The notes: generated from the letters alone by a model not told the origin. Shown: positions 10,065 through 19,744, counted from the stretch's first letter. The stretch: 64,000 nt of DNA from Psychrobacter immobilis (GCF_904846185.1 NZ_CAJGZQ010000003.1:62001-126000), one strand, 5' to 3'. Numbers and translations: made by a program.

Positions 10065-10697
10065 TTATTTAATCGCTATCCAAAACATCTCTTTTGACCG
10101 TGGTCGTGATGCACCCGGCTTGATACTACGGATTTTACTAAAATCCTGCTGCATCTGCTTGCGTAATTCTTGTGTGCCTTCACCTTGAAACACTTTCATA
10201 ATAAGTGCGCCACCTTCTGGTAAGGTTGCAAGCGCGAAGTCCACTGCCAGCTCGCATAAATACATCATACGTGGCTGATCGATTGCGCTGTTTCCTGCCG
10301 TATTTGGTGCCATATCGGACAGCACTACATCGACCTGTCTATCACCAACCTCTGCCATGATCGCATCAAACACTTCTGCTTCGCGAAAGTCGCCTTGAAT
10401 AAAGGTCACATCAGGCAATGTATCCATCGGCAGAATATCAGAGGCAATCAAAATACCTTTTTCGCCTACTAGCTGACCTGCCACTTGAGACCAACTGCCT
10501 GGAGCACTGCCCAAATCTACAACCGTCATGCCTTTTTTAATAATATTGGTCTTTTCATTAATTTCTAATAGTTTATAGGCGGCACGGGCACGATAGCCAT
10601 CTTTTTGCGCTTTTTGCACATAATGATCGTCAATATGCTCTTTCATCCAAGCGCTACTACTCTTTGACAGTTTTTTATTTTCGATACGCGTGGCCAA
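10065..10697 (-). CDS. rlmE: 23S rRNA 2'-O-methyltransferase RlmE (FtsJ), TTG start
   Basis: RlmE methylates the 2'-O of U2552 in 23S rRNA, a late step of 50S maturation. The SAM-binding signature VVDLGSAPGSWSQV, the DVVLSDMAPNTAGN motif and the catalytic K-D-K-E elements (SSSAWMKEH; LSDMAP; IMKVFQGEG; SKEMF) are all present. The longest frame begins with an ATG at 10727 that has no ribosome-binding site. AGGAG lies 8 bases before a TTG at 10697, which gives the family-like N-terminus (M)ATRIENKKLSKSSSAW, so the TTG is chosen. It is divergent from yhbY, a classic pairing. Confidence 0.93.
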   Translation of the reverse strand: MATRIENKKLSKSSSAWMKEHIDDHYVQKAQKDGYRARAAYKLLEINEKTNIIKKGMTVVDLGSAPGSWSQVAGQLVGEKGILIASDILPMDTLPDVTFIQGDFREAEVFDAIMAEVGDRQVDVVLSDMAPNTAGNSAIDQPRMMYLCELAVDFALATLPEGGALIMKVFQGEGTQELRKQMQQDFSKIRSIKPGASRPRSKEMFWIAIK

Positions 10698-11040
10698 AAT
10701 ACCTGCTCCTATTGCTTTGCAAAACATTCATACATATTACTGAAGTAGCTAAAAGATTTATGAAGCACTTTCGATATGGTTTAAATTCATTCGAATATAC
10801 TATCAATCAAGATCTTTATACATTTGCAGTCTTAAACTGACTAAATTCTATTGGTTAAAACACTGATTTATCAGACAGTAGCGTTTATAATGTGCCCAAA
10901 CATTCAGTTTAACATTTTCATCACGTAAAATCGTGCAAAATCCTGCTGATCTCATGCAAGATGACCACAGATTATCTATAATGGTCGTCAACTGCTCTTA
11001 ATAGCACTGTCTTTTATTTTTACCAACACCTAGGAATTCT

Positions 11041-11349
11041 ATGCAACTCGATAACGCTACCATCAAACGCCTAAGAGGCATTGGTCACGACCTCAAACCT
11101 ATCGTCATGATTGGCAACAAAGGTATTACCCCAACCATTACTGAAGAGATTGATCGCGCGCTATCAGATCATGAGCTCATCAAAGTAAAACTGCCTGCTG
11201 GCACAAAAGAAGAGCGCGATGTCATCGGTGCGGAACTTGCCAAAGCGGCTAACGCGTCTTTGGTTCATTCTATTGGTCGTATGGCATTGTTACTACGTAA
11301 AAATCCAAACGCCAACCCAAAATTGTCTAACTTAGCACGTCATGCATAA
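11041..11349 (+). CDS. yhbY: Ribosome assembly RNA-binding protein YhbY (CRM domain)
   Basis: YhbY is a small RNA-binding protein associated with pre-50S ribosomal particles. The 102 residues form a single CRM domain with LRGIGHDLKPIVMIGNKGIT and the GxxG loop, then the helix ALSDHELIKVKL and IGRMALLLRKN. AGGA lies 5 bases before the ATG. It is divergent from rlmE and ends in its own hairpin terminator. A TATAAT at 10977-10982 is a possible -10, without a good -35. Confidence 0.94.
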   Translation: MQLDNATIKRLRGIGHDLKPIVMIGNKGITPTITEEIDRALSDHELIKVKLPAGTKEERDVIGAELAKAANASLVHSIGRMALLLRKNPNANPKLSNLARHA

Positions 11350-11433
11350 TAATATGTGATGACCAGCTGGTTTGAGTGATGGTATGGTATGCCATATCAA
11401 CTCAAATCATAGCCACATGGTGACGATAAATGT

Positions 11434-11465
11434 AAAAGCCGCGATGCATCTTGCTCGCGGCTTTT
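11434..11465 (+). terminator. Terminator of yhbY
   Basis: AAAAGCCGCGA pairs with TCGCGGCTTTT across a 10-base loop, followed by a T-rich stretch. Confidence 0.85.
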
Positions 11466-11572
11466 ATGTTGTCTGCTCGTTTTAGATTTACTTAGCGTGT
11501 AATATTAGCTCGCTTAGTCGGTACCATTTTTCTTATAGTTACTTCTATATTTTCATTGTCGAGTCTTAACTT

Positions 11573-12301
11573 ATGAATCAATCATTCAATCTCTATGTGG
11601 CCACCGAAACCATAGTAAACGATGCGCAGCAACTGGGTGTAACAGTGGATGAGTTGCAGCGCATCTGTATAAATGTGCGTGCTCAGATTATTCGACAGCC
11701 ATCACTATACTTAAGGCTAACCTATCAACTCACCCTGCCCAACCACATGCTAGCAAAGCAGCTAAACTGGTCAATGTGGCAGCAAGCGCAAGTAAAATTC
11801 GATGATTACTTGTGGGAAGAGACTTGCCTTGAGTGTTTTATCGCTGGTCATCTGATAAATGATGAAAATCTAACGAATGCTCAAAAGGCAACGCCCTATA
11901 TCGAGATTAATGCCAATCCAGACGGTCGTTACGCGCTATATCAATTTGAAAGCTATCGTAATCCTGCCACCTTACCACCAACACCCTTATATGCAGCTGA
12001 TGGACAAGCGCGCGCGTTTATTAATTGGATAAACGATGTAACTCCAACATTAAGGTACGTGAGAAACCCTTTATCTAATGATCCATCAATCGCAAATAAA
12101 CCTCATCATTATGAGCGCAGCTTTAATGTACCAGTAATCCAACGATCCAATAAGCAATACACCATCGCAAATAGTGTGATTGAGCAAATACATCCTTGCG
12201 TTATTTTATGGTTTGGTGAGATTGCTTTATATTTTGCCCCAAACCACGCCTCCCCTCCTGACTTTCACAATCGTAGCCACTGGTCGAGATTTGAGCTTTA
12301 A
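11573..12301 (+). CDS. DOMON-like domain protein
   Basis: The 242-residue protein matches the small bacterial DOMON-like family by its pattern: LWEETCLECF, YIEINANPDGRYALYQFESYR, and the end motif FHNRSHWSRFEL. DOMON domains are beta-sandwiches that bind haem or sugar; for this subgroup no biochemical role is established. No signal peptide is visible, so it is probably cytoplasmic. It stands alone after yhbY. Confidence 0.72.
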   Translation: MNQSFNLYVATETIVNDAQQLGVTVDELQRICINVRAQIIRQPSLYLRLTYQLTLPNHMLAKQLNWSMWQQAQVKFDDYLWEETCLECFIAGHLINDENLTNAQKATPYIEINANPDGRYALYQFESYRNPATLPPTPLYAADGQARAFINWINDVTPTLRYVRNPLSNDPSIANKPHHYERSFNVPVIQRSNKQYTIANSVIEQIHPCVILWFGEIALYFAPNHASPPDFHNRSHWSRFEL

Positions 12302-12414
12302 CTCTACTTTTAACTTAAGCATCACAACTCCAAGCGCAAAAAAAACCAGCAACGCTATAAAGGCATTACTGGGTTTGGAGAAAACTTTTAACTTAGGCTA
12401 CATCTAACTGGCTA

Positions 12415-13143
12415 TTATTTGTCAGCCATCGCGAGGTAAATACCACGGTCTGATGCATCATCGACATATTGCGAATCACGCCATGTCGTATAGCTGTAAG
12501 TGCCACTGTATGGGCTAATGCTGTTTTGGCGGAAATCAGATACCCAATCGTTTCCATCAAAGATCTGGATATGACCATGTGGACGGTTTGACGTACGATT
12601 ATAGACAACGACGTCACCCACTTGTGGCTGCATATCATTACTGATCTTGGTAAAACCTGCTTGAGCAAGTGTGCCGCGAGAGGCATACTGATAAGCTGAA
12701 GGGTTAGGCGTAAATTCGTAACCTGCTGATTGTAGCGCTTTACGTACATAGCGAGCACAGTAGCCAGAGCTTCTAGACAGTGCTACTCGCGATGCACTTG
12801 CCGCTGCGATAGCAGGAGCAGAATTGCGATCAGGAGCGCGGCTTGATTGCTGCTGACGCTGCTCATAAGACAAACGGCTAGTAAGCGAAGCAAGCTGGTA
12901 TTCTTTTTGCTTGGCATGCGCACTTAAATTATCAATGGCTTGACTGATCTCATCGTTGCTATATACATGAGCACCACTGTTAGTGCTATAGATATTGCGA
13001 CTAGAACCGTAGTTCGAAGAAGCAGAAATATTTGTGATGGTATGACTCAAGGTATTATTTGGTTGAAAGGTTGTTTCGACAGCACCACTTGTCTGTGCTA
13101 TACCCATTCCCAATACTGACAAAATTAATAAAGCTTGTTTCAT
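12415..13143 (-). CDS. Secreted CHAP-domain peptidoglycan hydrolase
   Basis: A signal peptide (MKQALLILSVLGMGIAQTSG, cleavage near residue 22) is followed by a Ser/Asn-rich linker of about 100 residues. A C-terminal CHAP domain contains the catalytic Cys in YCARYVRKAL and His in GHIQIFDG. Such enzymes cut peptidoglycan peptide bonds as amidases or endopeptidases in the periplasm. The frame is open upstream to 13221, but AGGTAG before the ATG at 13143 and the position of the signal peptide fix the start. It is convergent with the DOMON-like gene. Confidence 0.8.
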   Translation of the reverse strand: MKQALLILSVLGMGIAQTSGAVETTFQPNNTLSHTITNISASSNYGSSRNIYSTNSGAHVYSNDEISQAIDNLSAHAKQKEYQLASLTSRLSYEQRQQQSSRAPDRNSAPAIAAASASRVALSRSSGYCARYVRKALQSAGYEFTPNPSAYQYASRGTLAQAGFTKISNDMQPQVGDVVVYNRTSNRPHGHIQIFDGNDWVSDFRQNSISPYSGTYSYTTWRDSQYVDDASDRGIYLAMADK

Positions 13144-13405
13144 AAATTTACTACCTATTGTTAATACAAGACCGCTCGTCATCCATGACAAAGCATCAAT
13201 TAGTTTAGAGGAGATGATCATTACAAAACATGATAAAATCCTTATTAAAACAGCCCGCTATTCTTTCTGTAGTGACTAATACTGGTATTATCTGTTAATA
13301 CCATATTCCGCTTAGTTCACTGTCTCGCAAATCGTTCAGTATCAATTGCTTTTAGCATGTCAATTATGAATATCGATTTTGTCACCTATTAGATGAGTCA
13401 TCACG

Positions 13406-13912
13406 ATGTCAAAAAAACAGCCAAATCGGCTTGCCCAACTTATCGACCATCAAGCTTTTGCTGGTAGCGCACTACCCCGAACGCTTGCTGACAATATGCG
13501 GCTATACATAGAAGCGACTAACGAGGTAAAAGAGTTATTGGTAGATTGTCTACCTGAAGAAATTCTTAATACCTGTTGGGTCGTAGGCCTCACCTCCGAG
13601 CAATTAATACTCAGTGTGGGCTCAATGACTGCTGCCAATCATATTCGCTATTTGCAGAGCGCTTATTTGCAAGTCCTAACAGAGGAGTCAATTACATTTA
13701 AACAACTCAAGCAAATTCGCGTCGTCGTAGCTAAAAATTCAGCTGATAATCATTCATCTAAACAACTATCAGCAACTTTGTCAAAATCTAGTAAAGCCAA
13801 TGAAAATCAGGCTCTTAGCCAAAACACAAAGCGGACTATATCACAGGCCGCAGAGCATGTCACCACTGATGAAAATCTCAAAAAAGCACTTTTACGTCTG
13901 GCAAATCATTGA
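13406..13912 (+). CDS. DUF721/DciA-like protein
   Basis: The 168-residue protein has a DUF721-type N-terminal domain (about residues 30-112: LPEEILNTCWVVGLTSEQLILSV, then AANHIRYLQSAYL) and a Ser/Gln-rich C-terminal tail. DUF721 includes DciA, the ancestral helicase operator that helps load DnaB, and a DUF721 gene commonly sits next to lpxC in gammaproteobacteria, as here. The orientation is convergent with lpxC. Which of the two roles applies is not decided by sequence. Confidence 0.65.
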   Translation: MSKKQPNRLAQLIDHQAFAGSALPRTLADNMRLYIEATNEVKELLVDCLPEEILNTCWVVGLTSEQLILSVGSMTAANHIRYLQSAYLQVLTEESITFKQLKQIRVVVAKNSADNHSSKQLSATLSKSSKANENQALSQNTKRTISQAAEHVTTDENLKKALLRLANH

Positions 13913-13996
13913 AATTATTAATGTTACTATGTAAAGTTGTGTAAACAAAACCGTAAAAATCAGCTGATAACGCTGCGATTTTGTAATGACGCAAAC

Positions 13997-14051
13997 AAAA
14001 AAAATCACCTGCTAGCTCCGTTCACATTATGAACGTCACCAACAGATGATT
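13997..14051 (-). terminator. Terminator of lpxC
   Basis: On the minus strand a long imperfect hairpin has outer arms AATCATCTG/CAGGTGATT (one G-T pair) and a perfect inner CGTTCA/TGAACG stem, followed by eight Ts. It lies about 160 bases past the lpxC stop and also faces the DUF721 gene. Confidence 0.7.
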
Positions 14052-14210
14052 GAAAAACTATCCACAGCTTTGATATTCTCTACTCTAGAGCAGAATTGTT
14101 AAAATAATCTAAACAATACATTCAAAAAAACGAATATTATTAGAATGTAATTACAGCCGGATTATGTAATATTGCGTAAATGTTTCGATACTTCGTGTAT
14201 ATTCCTGTAT

Positions 14211-15128
14211 TCATCCTTCAACAGTCAAACCTTCGAGAGGTAAATACTGAATTGGACAGGTTACATTGTCATCAAAAGTTACAATTTCAAAATTATTATG
14301 GTCAGATAGTATCTCACGTACCAATAAATTGTTTAACGCGTGACCAGATTTATAAGCATTAAATCGACCCAAAATCGGATAGCCAATCAAATATAAATCA
14401 CCTAAAGCATCCAAAATTTTATGGCGAACGAACTCATCATTAAAGCGCAGACCTTCTTCGTTAAGAATATTTGCCTCATCAATAACAATAGCATTATCCA
14501 TACTGCCTCCTAACGCCAAATTATTCTGACGTAAGGCTTCTATATCTCGTAAAAATCCAAAAGTACGGGCTGAACTCAATTGCTCAATGAAGTTTTGCGT
14601 CGAAAACTGCAACTGGGCATGCTGAAAATCTTTGTCGATAGCAGGATGATCAAAATCAATCTCAAAATTCAGCTCAAACCCTTCATAAGGACGCAGTTCT
14701 GCCCATTTATCGTCTACTTTTACTCTTACGGGTCTGACGATTTTTATAAACTTCTTTAAAGCGTCTTGCTCGCAGAATCCTGCGTCAAGCAGCAACGCTA
14801 CAAAAGGAGCAGCACTACCATCCATAATCGGTATCTCTGAGGCCGATACACGAATTAAAAGGTTATCCACGCCAAGTCCTGCAATGGCACTAAGCAAATG
14901 CTCGACCGTCCCCACACGTGTGCCACCAAACACTAGGTTTGACGACATCATAGTGTCTTGTACTAAAAAAGCACTGGCTGGAATCGGCTGACTGCCTTCG
15001 ATATCAGAACGCTCGAAAACAATACCTGTATCAATAGGTTGCGGATGAAACTCTAAGTCAACAGGCTGACCACTATGGAGACCAATACCTGTAACAGCAA
15101 TAGCAGTTTTTATGGTTCTTTGGTTCAT
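14211..15128 (-). CDS. lpxC: UDP-3-O-acyl-N-acetylglucosamine deacetylase LpxC
   Basis: LpxC is the zinc enzyme that catalyses the committed step of lipid A synthesis. The 305-residue protein shows TGIGLHSGQPV, the zinc ligand in VEHLLSAIAGLGVDN, and the second zinc motif HKILDALGDL, where His and Asp bind zinc. The frame extends to 15173, but the start at 15128 with GAGAAG upstream matches the usual length. It follows ftsZ at the end of the division/cell-wall cluster, with the ftsZ terminator between them. Confidence 0.96.
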   Translation of the reverse strand: MNQRTIKTAIAVTGIGLHSGQPVDLEFHPQPIDTGIVFERSDIEGSQPIPASAFLVQDTMMSSNLVFGGTRVGTVEHLLSAIAGLGVDNLLIRVSASEIPIMDGSAAPFVALLLDAGFCEQDALKKFIKIVRPVRVKVDDKWAELRPYEGFELNFEIDFDHPAIDKDFQHAQLQFSTQNFIEQLSSARTFGFLRDIEALRQNNLALGGSMDNAIVIDEANILNEEGLRFNDEFVRHKILDALGDLYLIGYPILGRFNAYKSGHALNNLLVREILSDHNNFEIVTFDDNVTCPIQYLPLEGLTVEG

Positions 15129-15447
15129 GGCTGTCTTCTCACATATTTTGTTACAATTGCCATAGTGTATCATTACCCGCCCCTAGTTCGCCATAGTTAA
15201 AACTCGCTAATTTCCTTATCTCCTTGATTGATAACACTTATCGTCAATAAATTTTGATGGTTCTCATGTCTTATTGATCACATTGCCTCTGTTAAAACAG
15301 GGAAATAACAGCCAAATGTTACAATCATAAATTGTTTTATACGCTTATTTATTAATGATTATTTTCGCATCGAGAGGCTACTCTTATAAATAGAGCGCAC
15401 TCATAGCTGAATCAGTTTGCTAATATATGGACATTTTCTATAGGCAC
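15129..15447. other. Spacer between lpxC and the ftsZ terminator
   Basis: AT-rich interval of about 320 bases that should hold an lpxC promoter, since an ftsZ terminator sits upstream of it. I see no unambiguous promoter, repeat or small gene. Confidence 0.35.
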
Positions 15448-15480
15448 AAAAAAGCCAGCAACTTAGTACTGGCTTTTTTT
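15448..15480 (-). terminator. Terminator of ftsZ
   Basis: AAAAAAGCCAG and CTGGCTTTTTT form a strong stem with a 10-base loop and a T tract on both strands, 20 bases past the ftsZ stop. Confidence 0.9.
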
Positions 15481-15500
15481 ATCTCAAACATCTGAAAATA

Positions 15501-16706
15501 TTATTTATTTTGTTGACGTTTTAGATAGTCTTGAATGCTATTGGTTTTGGTTTTCGCCTGCTCTTGAGGCGCGCTTGAGCGAGTAGCACTAGCCGTTTCT
15601 TGATACATCTGAGCTTGCGATTGCTTCTGGCTGTTTAAAGCACTGGTATGCACGTTAGGGTCAACAGGCTGAGTGCTATTGACAGAAGGAACTGGTGCCT
15701 CAACTACTTCTGGCTCTTGCCCAGCGTTTTCATCTAACGTCAAACCAGTTGCGATGACAGTGACATGTAAGTCATCACCCATTTTTTCATCAATCACTGA
15801 ACCATAGAAAATATGTGCATCGTCAATATCTGTAATTTCTTCGACAATAACACTGATTTTGCTCATCTCATCCAATGAGAGTGATTCAGAAGAAATTACG
15901 TTAACCAACAGACCTTTTGCATTTTCTAAACGCAAGTCATCAAGTAATGGTGATCTGATGGCTTTCTCAGTTGCTTGACGCGCACGATCATCGCCGCTAG
16001 CACGGCCGATACCCATCATTGCATGACCTTTGGCAGTCATAGCAGTGCGGATATCGTTAAAGTCGATATTGATCATACCCTCACTAGCGATAGTTTCAGC
16101 AATACCTTGAACCGCATGTAATAACACATCGTCCGCTTTTTTAAAGGCATCTTGCATAGAGATATTGCCATAGACACTCATCAACTTATCATTCGGAATC
16201 GTAATGATAGAATCAACAAAGTTAGTCAATTGCTCAATACCAGCTTTAGCAGCCTTGATACGTTTGCCACCTTCAAACTTAAATGGCGTAGTCACGACGG
16301 CAACTGTCAACACTTCCATTTCTTTAGCAATACGAGCAACCACAGGCGCTGCACCCGTACCCGTACCACCGCCCATACCAGCAGTAATGAACACCATGTC
16401 TGAATGTTCGAGTAATGCACGGATGGCTTCTTCTTCGCTCTCTGCTGCTTCACGCCCAACTTCTGGGTTCGCCCCTGCGCCCAAACCGCGATTCGTTTTT
16501 GCGCCAAGTTGTAATTTATGCGGTGCAGTTAAACGATCAAGCGCTTGTTTATCCGTATTAGCACAGACGAACGTTACACCTCTAATCCCTTGTTGTACCA
16601 TATGTTCAACCGCATTACCGCCACCACCACCAACACCGAATACAGTGAAGCTTGCTTGGCCGTTATTTTGAGGCTGGTTATCATCTGGCATGGTGTATTT
16701 TGACAT
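15501..16706 (-). CDS. ftsZ: Cell division protein FtsZ
   Basis: This tubulin-like GTPase builds the Z ring. The 401 residues include the GTP-binding signature GGGTGTGAAPVVA, the T3/T4 loop region GMGGG, and the T7 catalytic loop NIDFNDIRTAM. The variable linker is Gln/Ser-rich, and the protein ends with a basic peptide QDYLKRQQNK, a recognisable version of the conserved C-terminal peptide that binds FtsA and ZipA. The start at 16706 has GGAG upstream; a longer frame to 16757 is unlikely. ftsA lies 235 bases upstream on the same strand. Confidence 0.97.
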   Translation of the reverse strand: MSKYTMPDDNQPQNNGQASFTVFGVGGGGGNAVEHMVQQGIRGVTFVCANTDKQALDRLTAPHKLQLGAKTNRGLGAGANPEVGREAAESEEEAIRALLEHSDMVFITAGMGGGTGTGAAPVVARIAKEMEVLTVAVVTTPFKFEGGKRIKAAKAGIEQLTNFVDSIITIPNDKLMSVYGNISMQDAFKKADDVLLHAVQGIAETIASEGMINIDFNDIRTAMTAKGHAMMGIGRASGDDRARQATEKAIRSPLLDDLRLENAKGLLVNVISSESLSLDEMSKISVIVEEITDIDDAHIFYGSVIDEKMGDDLHVTVIATGLTLDENAGQEPEVVEAPVPSVNSTQPVDPNVHTSALNSQKQSQAQMYQETASATRSSAPQEQAKTKTNSIQDYLKRQQNK

Positions 16707-16941
16707 AAAAAGGTTTCTCCAGTTGCAGATAGCGTGATGGTCGATACTTGGTAACACACTTATATGGCGCGCTATCGACTTACTATATATAATTGTATTT
16801 AAATAAAACAGGGCAATGGCTTAGATAATTGTGCTAGCCAAAATATGCCAGTATGGTACAGGGTGTTACTTTTCGTATTCTTGCCTATTATATAGCTGCA
16901 TACTCTTATGCTGCTTAATATAAGTATGTTTTGCTAACAGA

Positions 16942-18234
16942 TTATAATATCTTTTTGAGTACACTAGCAAAACGCTGCCCTGCACTTTGAAAAACACCAG
17001 TGACTCGATTTTTTTGAATCGCTTCAGGCTCGCTTTTTTCACTACGGCGAAACTGCTCGCTTTGACTATATAATAGTGTACCAAATGCCGTTTGATAAGC
17101 ACGATCATTCACTTGACTGTTTAGCTGCTTAAATGACTCATCATTATCAAAATGATTATGAGCACTAATAGCAGGATGAGTGTTGGTTAATACTACGGGC
17201 ATTTTGAGCAATTTTTTGGTAAAGGGTATCATACCTTTAATCGCCGTACCGCCACCTGTGAGTACGATACCTTTGTCGATATAGCCGATGAGATCAGCCT
17301 CATGCAATTGACGAGCAACTTCCGTAAATATCTGCACATAGCGCGCTTCAATAATGCGGGCTAGATTATAAATACCAATATTAATCTCGTCACCTGTTCC
17401 TTGTGGTTTAAAGATAAAGAACGAGCTGGGATCGACACTATTGACATCGACAGTACCATGGGTTTTTTTCAGCTTTTCAGCTTCAATCATGGAGATACCA
17501 AAATCAGCTGAGATATCCATCGTCACTTCGTGGCTGCCTGTCGCGATACAATGGGTAAATATGAGCTTGTTTTCTTTATAAACGCAAATACTGGTCGTAC
17601 TAGCACCAATATCTACCAAACAGACCCCTTGCTGGCGCTCGTCACTCATCAAACTATATTCAGCACTCGTCACTGCATCAAATACAATGTGGTCAATACC
17701 AACATCACAGCTTTGCAGTAATTTTTGGATATTCTGACGACTAGCAACGGGCATCATCATCATGTGATACATCACAGTAATATTATGCGCCATCATTTCG
17801 ATCGCATCATCCACCATGAAATCTTGATCATCAACATAGATACCCTGCTGACAGCAATGCATTAAATAATAGTCTGATGATAGATCGCGTGACTTGGCAT
17901 TAGACAACGCCTGCACCATATCTTTGGCACGTACCGCCTCATCTTCTACACGTACCTCGCCTGCACTATTTTTGCTCGATAATTCCGGTGTCGCTAAGGT
18001 CAACCACACGCTGTGCACGCGGCAATTGGCAGTATCTTCTGCTTCTTGAATGGCTTGTTTAATAGCACCTTGTAGACGTTCACGGTGTTTTATTTGACCT
18101 TGGTAAAAATCGCTATTTTTGACTTGTCCCACGCCTAGAATACGGATGTCTTTTGCAGAGACAACGTTACCAATGACGACATAGACTGCCGTGGCACTTA
18201 GATGGACAACAACCAGATTTTCAGTATTTTTCAT
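16942..18234 (-). CDS. ftsA: Cell division protein FtsA with divergent N-terminus
   Basis: This actin-like protein anchors FtsZ to the membrane. From the chosen start the 430 residues show the phosphate-2 motif VDIGAST (about 207-213), the adenosine motif IVLTGGGTAIKG (about 324-335) and a C-terminal amphipathic helix FQSAGQRFASVLKKIL for membrane binding. The usual first phosphate motif (DIGTxK) near the N-terminus is missing: the aligned stretch reads LVVVHLSATAVYVVIG, without Asp or Lys. The frame is open to an ATG at 18282; neither start has a clear ribosome-binding site. Its position between ftsQ and ftsZ makes the identity certain. Confidence 0.93.
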   Translation of the reverse strand: MKNTENLVVVHLSATAVYVVIGNVVSAKDIRILGVGQVKNSDFYQGQIKHRERLQGAIKQAIQEAEDTANCRVHSVWLTLATPELSSKNSAGEVRVEDEAVRAKDMVQALSNAKSRDLSSDYYLMHCCQQGIYVDDQDFMVDDAIEMMAHNITVMYHMMMMPVASRQNIQKLLQSCDVGIDHIVFDAVTSAEYSLMSDERQQGVCLVDIGASTTSICVYKENKLIFTHCIATGSHEVTMDISADFGISMIEAEKLKKTHGTVDVNSVDPSSFFIFKPQGTGDEINIGIYNLARIIEARYVQIFTEVARQLHEADLIGYIDKGIVLTGGGTAIKGMIPFTKKLLKMPVVLTNTHPAISAHNHFDNDESFKQLNSQVNDRAYQTAFGTLLYSQSEQFRRSEKSEPEAIQKNRVTGVFQSAGQRFASVLKKIL

Positions 18235-18387
18235 GGTACCAGACAAATTATCGCTAAACAGGAGACCAAATGACGTCTCCATTAGATCATTAAAAAAAGC
18301 GTTATCAACACGCTATGATGTTGTATATTCTGTGCTACAAACTATCAAAATAGCTCAAACTAAAATGCTAACCAGTTTTTGCTTATG

Positions 18388-18403
18388 CTATCTATCTATC
18401 TAT
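18388..18403. repeat. Tetranucleotide repeat (CTAT)x4
   Basis: Four perfect CTAT units lie 3 bases beyond the ftsQ stop, in the ftsQ-ftsA spacer. It is too short to call phase-variable. Confidence 0.5.
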
Positions 18404-18405
18404 CG

Positions 18406-19200
18406 TTATTCTGCTTCATCAATTTTTGGCTGTGCCATATCCCAAGCGATGGTAAAGCCATTTTTATAGCGCAAATCTACAGACTGTATTTCGCCTCGAC
18501 GCTCACTTAATTGATTGCCGAGCAGCTGACTTAAACTCAGCAGCTTTTGCGCAGTATTCTCGTTATCAACAATCACACGCAGTCCATTGTCAAAACGAAT
18601 CAGCCAAGTCATTCTTGGTGACAGGATAATATCTTCGACTTGCATACCAAGTGGCGCATACCAGTCGTTAACTTGCTGCATCTGCTGCATGATAACTGGG
18701 GCTTGCGTTATCTCACCTTGTAAGGTGGCGAAGCGTTCTTGCGTCAGATCTTTACTATCAGCAGGGACAAAAACCGCACCTTTTGCATCCACCAAACGCT
18801 CTGTACCAAAATTAGCAACCGCTTGCTTAGGTAATGCGGTAACGACTATGCCCCGTTGCCAATCACGAGAAATACTGACCTGATCAACCCAAGCCAGACC
18901 CGTCGTAATATCTCTTAACGCTTGCAAATCAGAGGTAAAAAAGCTGCTTACCTTTTGTTGATTCATAACCTGTTGCAATGCGCGATATTGGGTAACGGTC
19001 AAACCCTGATTATTCACATGGATAGAAGCTGGCGGTGCATCACGCAACGCTTTTCCACCCATTATCAATATCAGTACGAGCAACCCTAGTACCAATACCA
19101 TAAAAAAATATTTGAGCGAAGTCGGTACTTGGAACTTAGAGTTTGGGCGACGGGTTTTATCACTCATCAAGTCAGTTACCTCGTTGACAGTTTGAGCCAT
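18406..19200 (-). CDS. ftsQ: Cell division protein FtsQ
   Basis: This bitopic divisome protein links early and late division proteins. The 264 residues have a short cytoplasmic N-terminus, one transmembrane helix (about 32-48, FFMVLVLGLLVLILIMG), a POTRA-like domain (about 60-130) and the beta domain (WVDQVSISRDWQRGIVVTAL; ILSPRMTWLIRFDNGLRVIV; VDLRYKNGFTIAW). AAAGG precedes the ATG. Unlike the tight ddl-ftsQ spacing of many bacteria, a 544-base gap separates it from ddl. Confidence 0.93.
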   Translation of the reverse strand: MAQTVNEVTDLMSDKTRRPNSKFQVPTSLKYFFMVLVLGLLVLILIMGGKALRDAPPASIHVNNQGLTVTQYRALQQVMNQQKVSSFFTSDLQALRDITTGLAWVDQVSISRDWQRGIVVTALPKQAVANFGTERLVDAKGAVFVPADSKDLTQERFATLQGEITQAPVIMQQMQQVNDWYAPLGMQVEDIILSPRMTWLIRFDNGLRVIVDNENTAQKLLSLSQLLGNQLSERRGEIQSVDLRYKNGFTIAWDMAQPKIDEAE

Positions 19201-19744
19201 AACGACCTTTGTCCCTATATTTGCATAAAACTGATCATGCTATTTATAAATGTAAATCTGCATATTTTTGCAGAGGCCTATTAAGTTGACATATTATCAA
19301 AATATTTTACTAAAACGATTTATAGGATGACATTATGCTCATTTAAACGTAACATTTTTCTTAATTTATGAATAACTTATGGGCTAAATTCATAGAAAAC
19401 AGAAATATCACTAAAACAGACCTATAATTACAATATTAACGTATTTTATGGTTAAACAATAGCTTAACCCCTACTAGTGACAACGAATTTACACAAGTTT
19501 ACATGACGCTGTGGTATAGCAGCTCTAGTGATACATTAACCCGTTCTCGTCTACTAGTATTCTTAGGCTATAAGAAAAATTCAAATCTAATGATTCATAA
19601 GTTTTATCACTGGTTTATTAAGACAGCCTATTAATGACAACTGTCTCAATAAATATCAATAGCATTATGAACAATGTTAAAGAATGAACAATATTGAAAA
19701 GTAGCAATGCTAAATAACTATTTAAGCAATAACTGCTATACCAG
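19201..19744. other. 544-bp gene-free gap inside the division cluster
   Basis: A very AT-rich interval between ddl and ftsQ, both on the minus strand. It holds a small perfect hairpin (TCTGCA/TGCAGA, 19257-19274) and a 17-bp tandem duplication (19667-19700). A dedicated ftsQAZ promoter here is likely by position, but I cannot point to a clear -35/-10 pair. No conserved ORF is apparent. Confidence 0.4.
19667..19700. repeat. Two-copy 17-bp tandem duplication
   Basis: ATGAACAATGTTAAAGA is followed at once by ATGAACAATATTGAAAA. It lies just downstream of the ddl stop. Confidence 0.65.

Noticed and set aside
14180..14362. 60-residue plus-strand frame over the end of lpxC
   Set aside because: It is antisense to LpxC coding sequence and has no ribosome-binding site.
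16204..16671. 155-residue frame antisense to ftsZ
   Set aside because: It mirrors the FtsZ GTP-binding region and has no ribosome-binding site or family resemblance.
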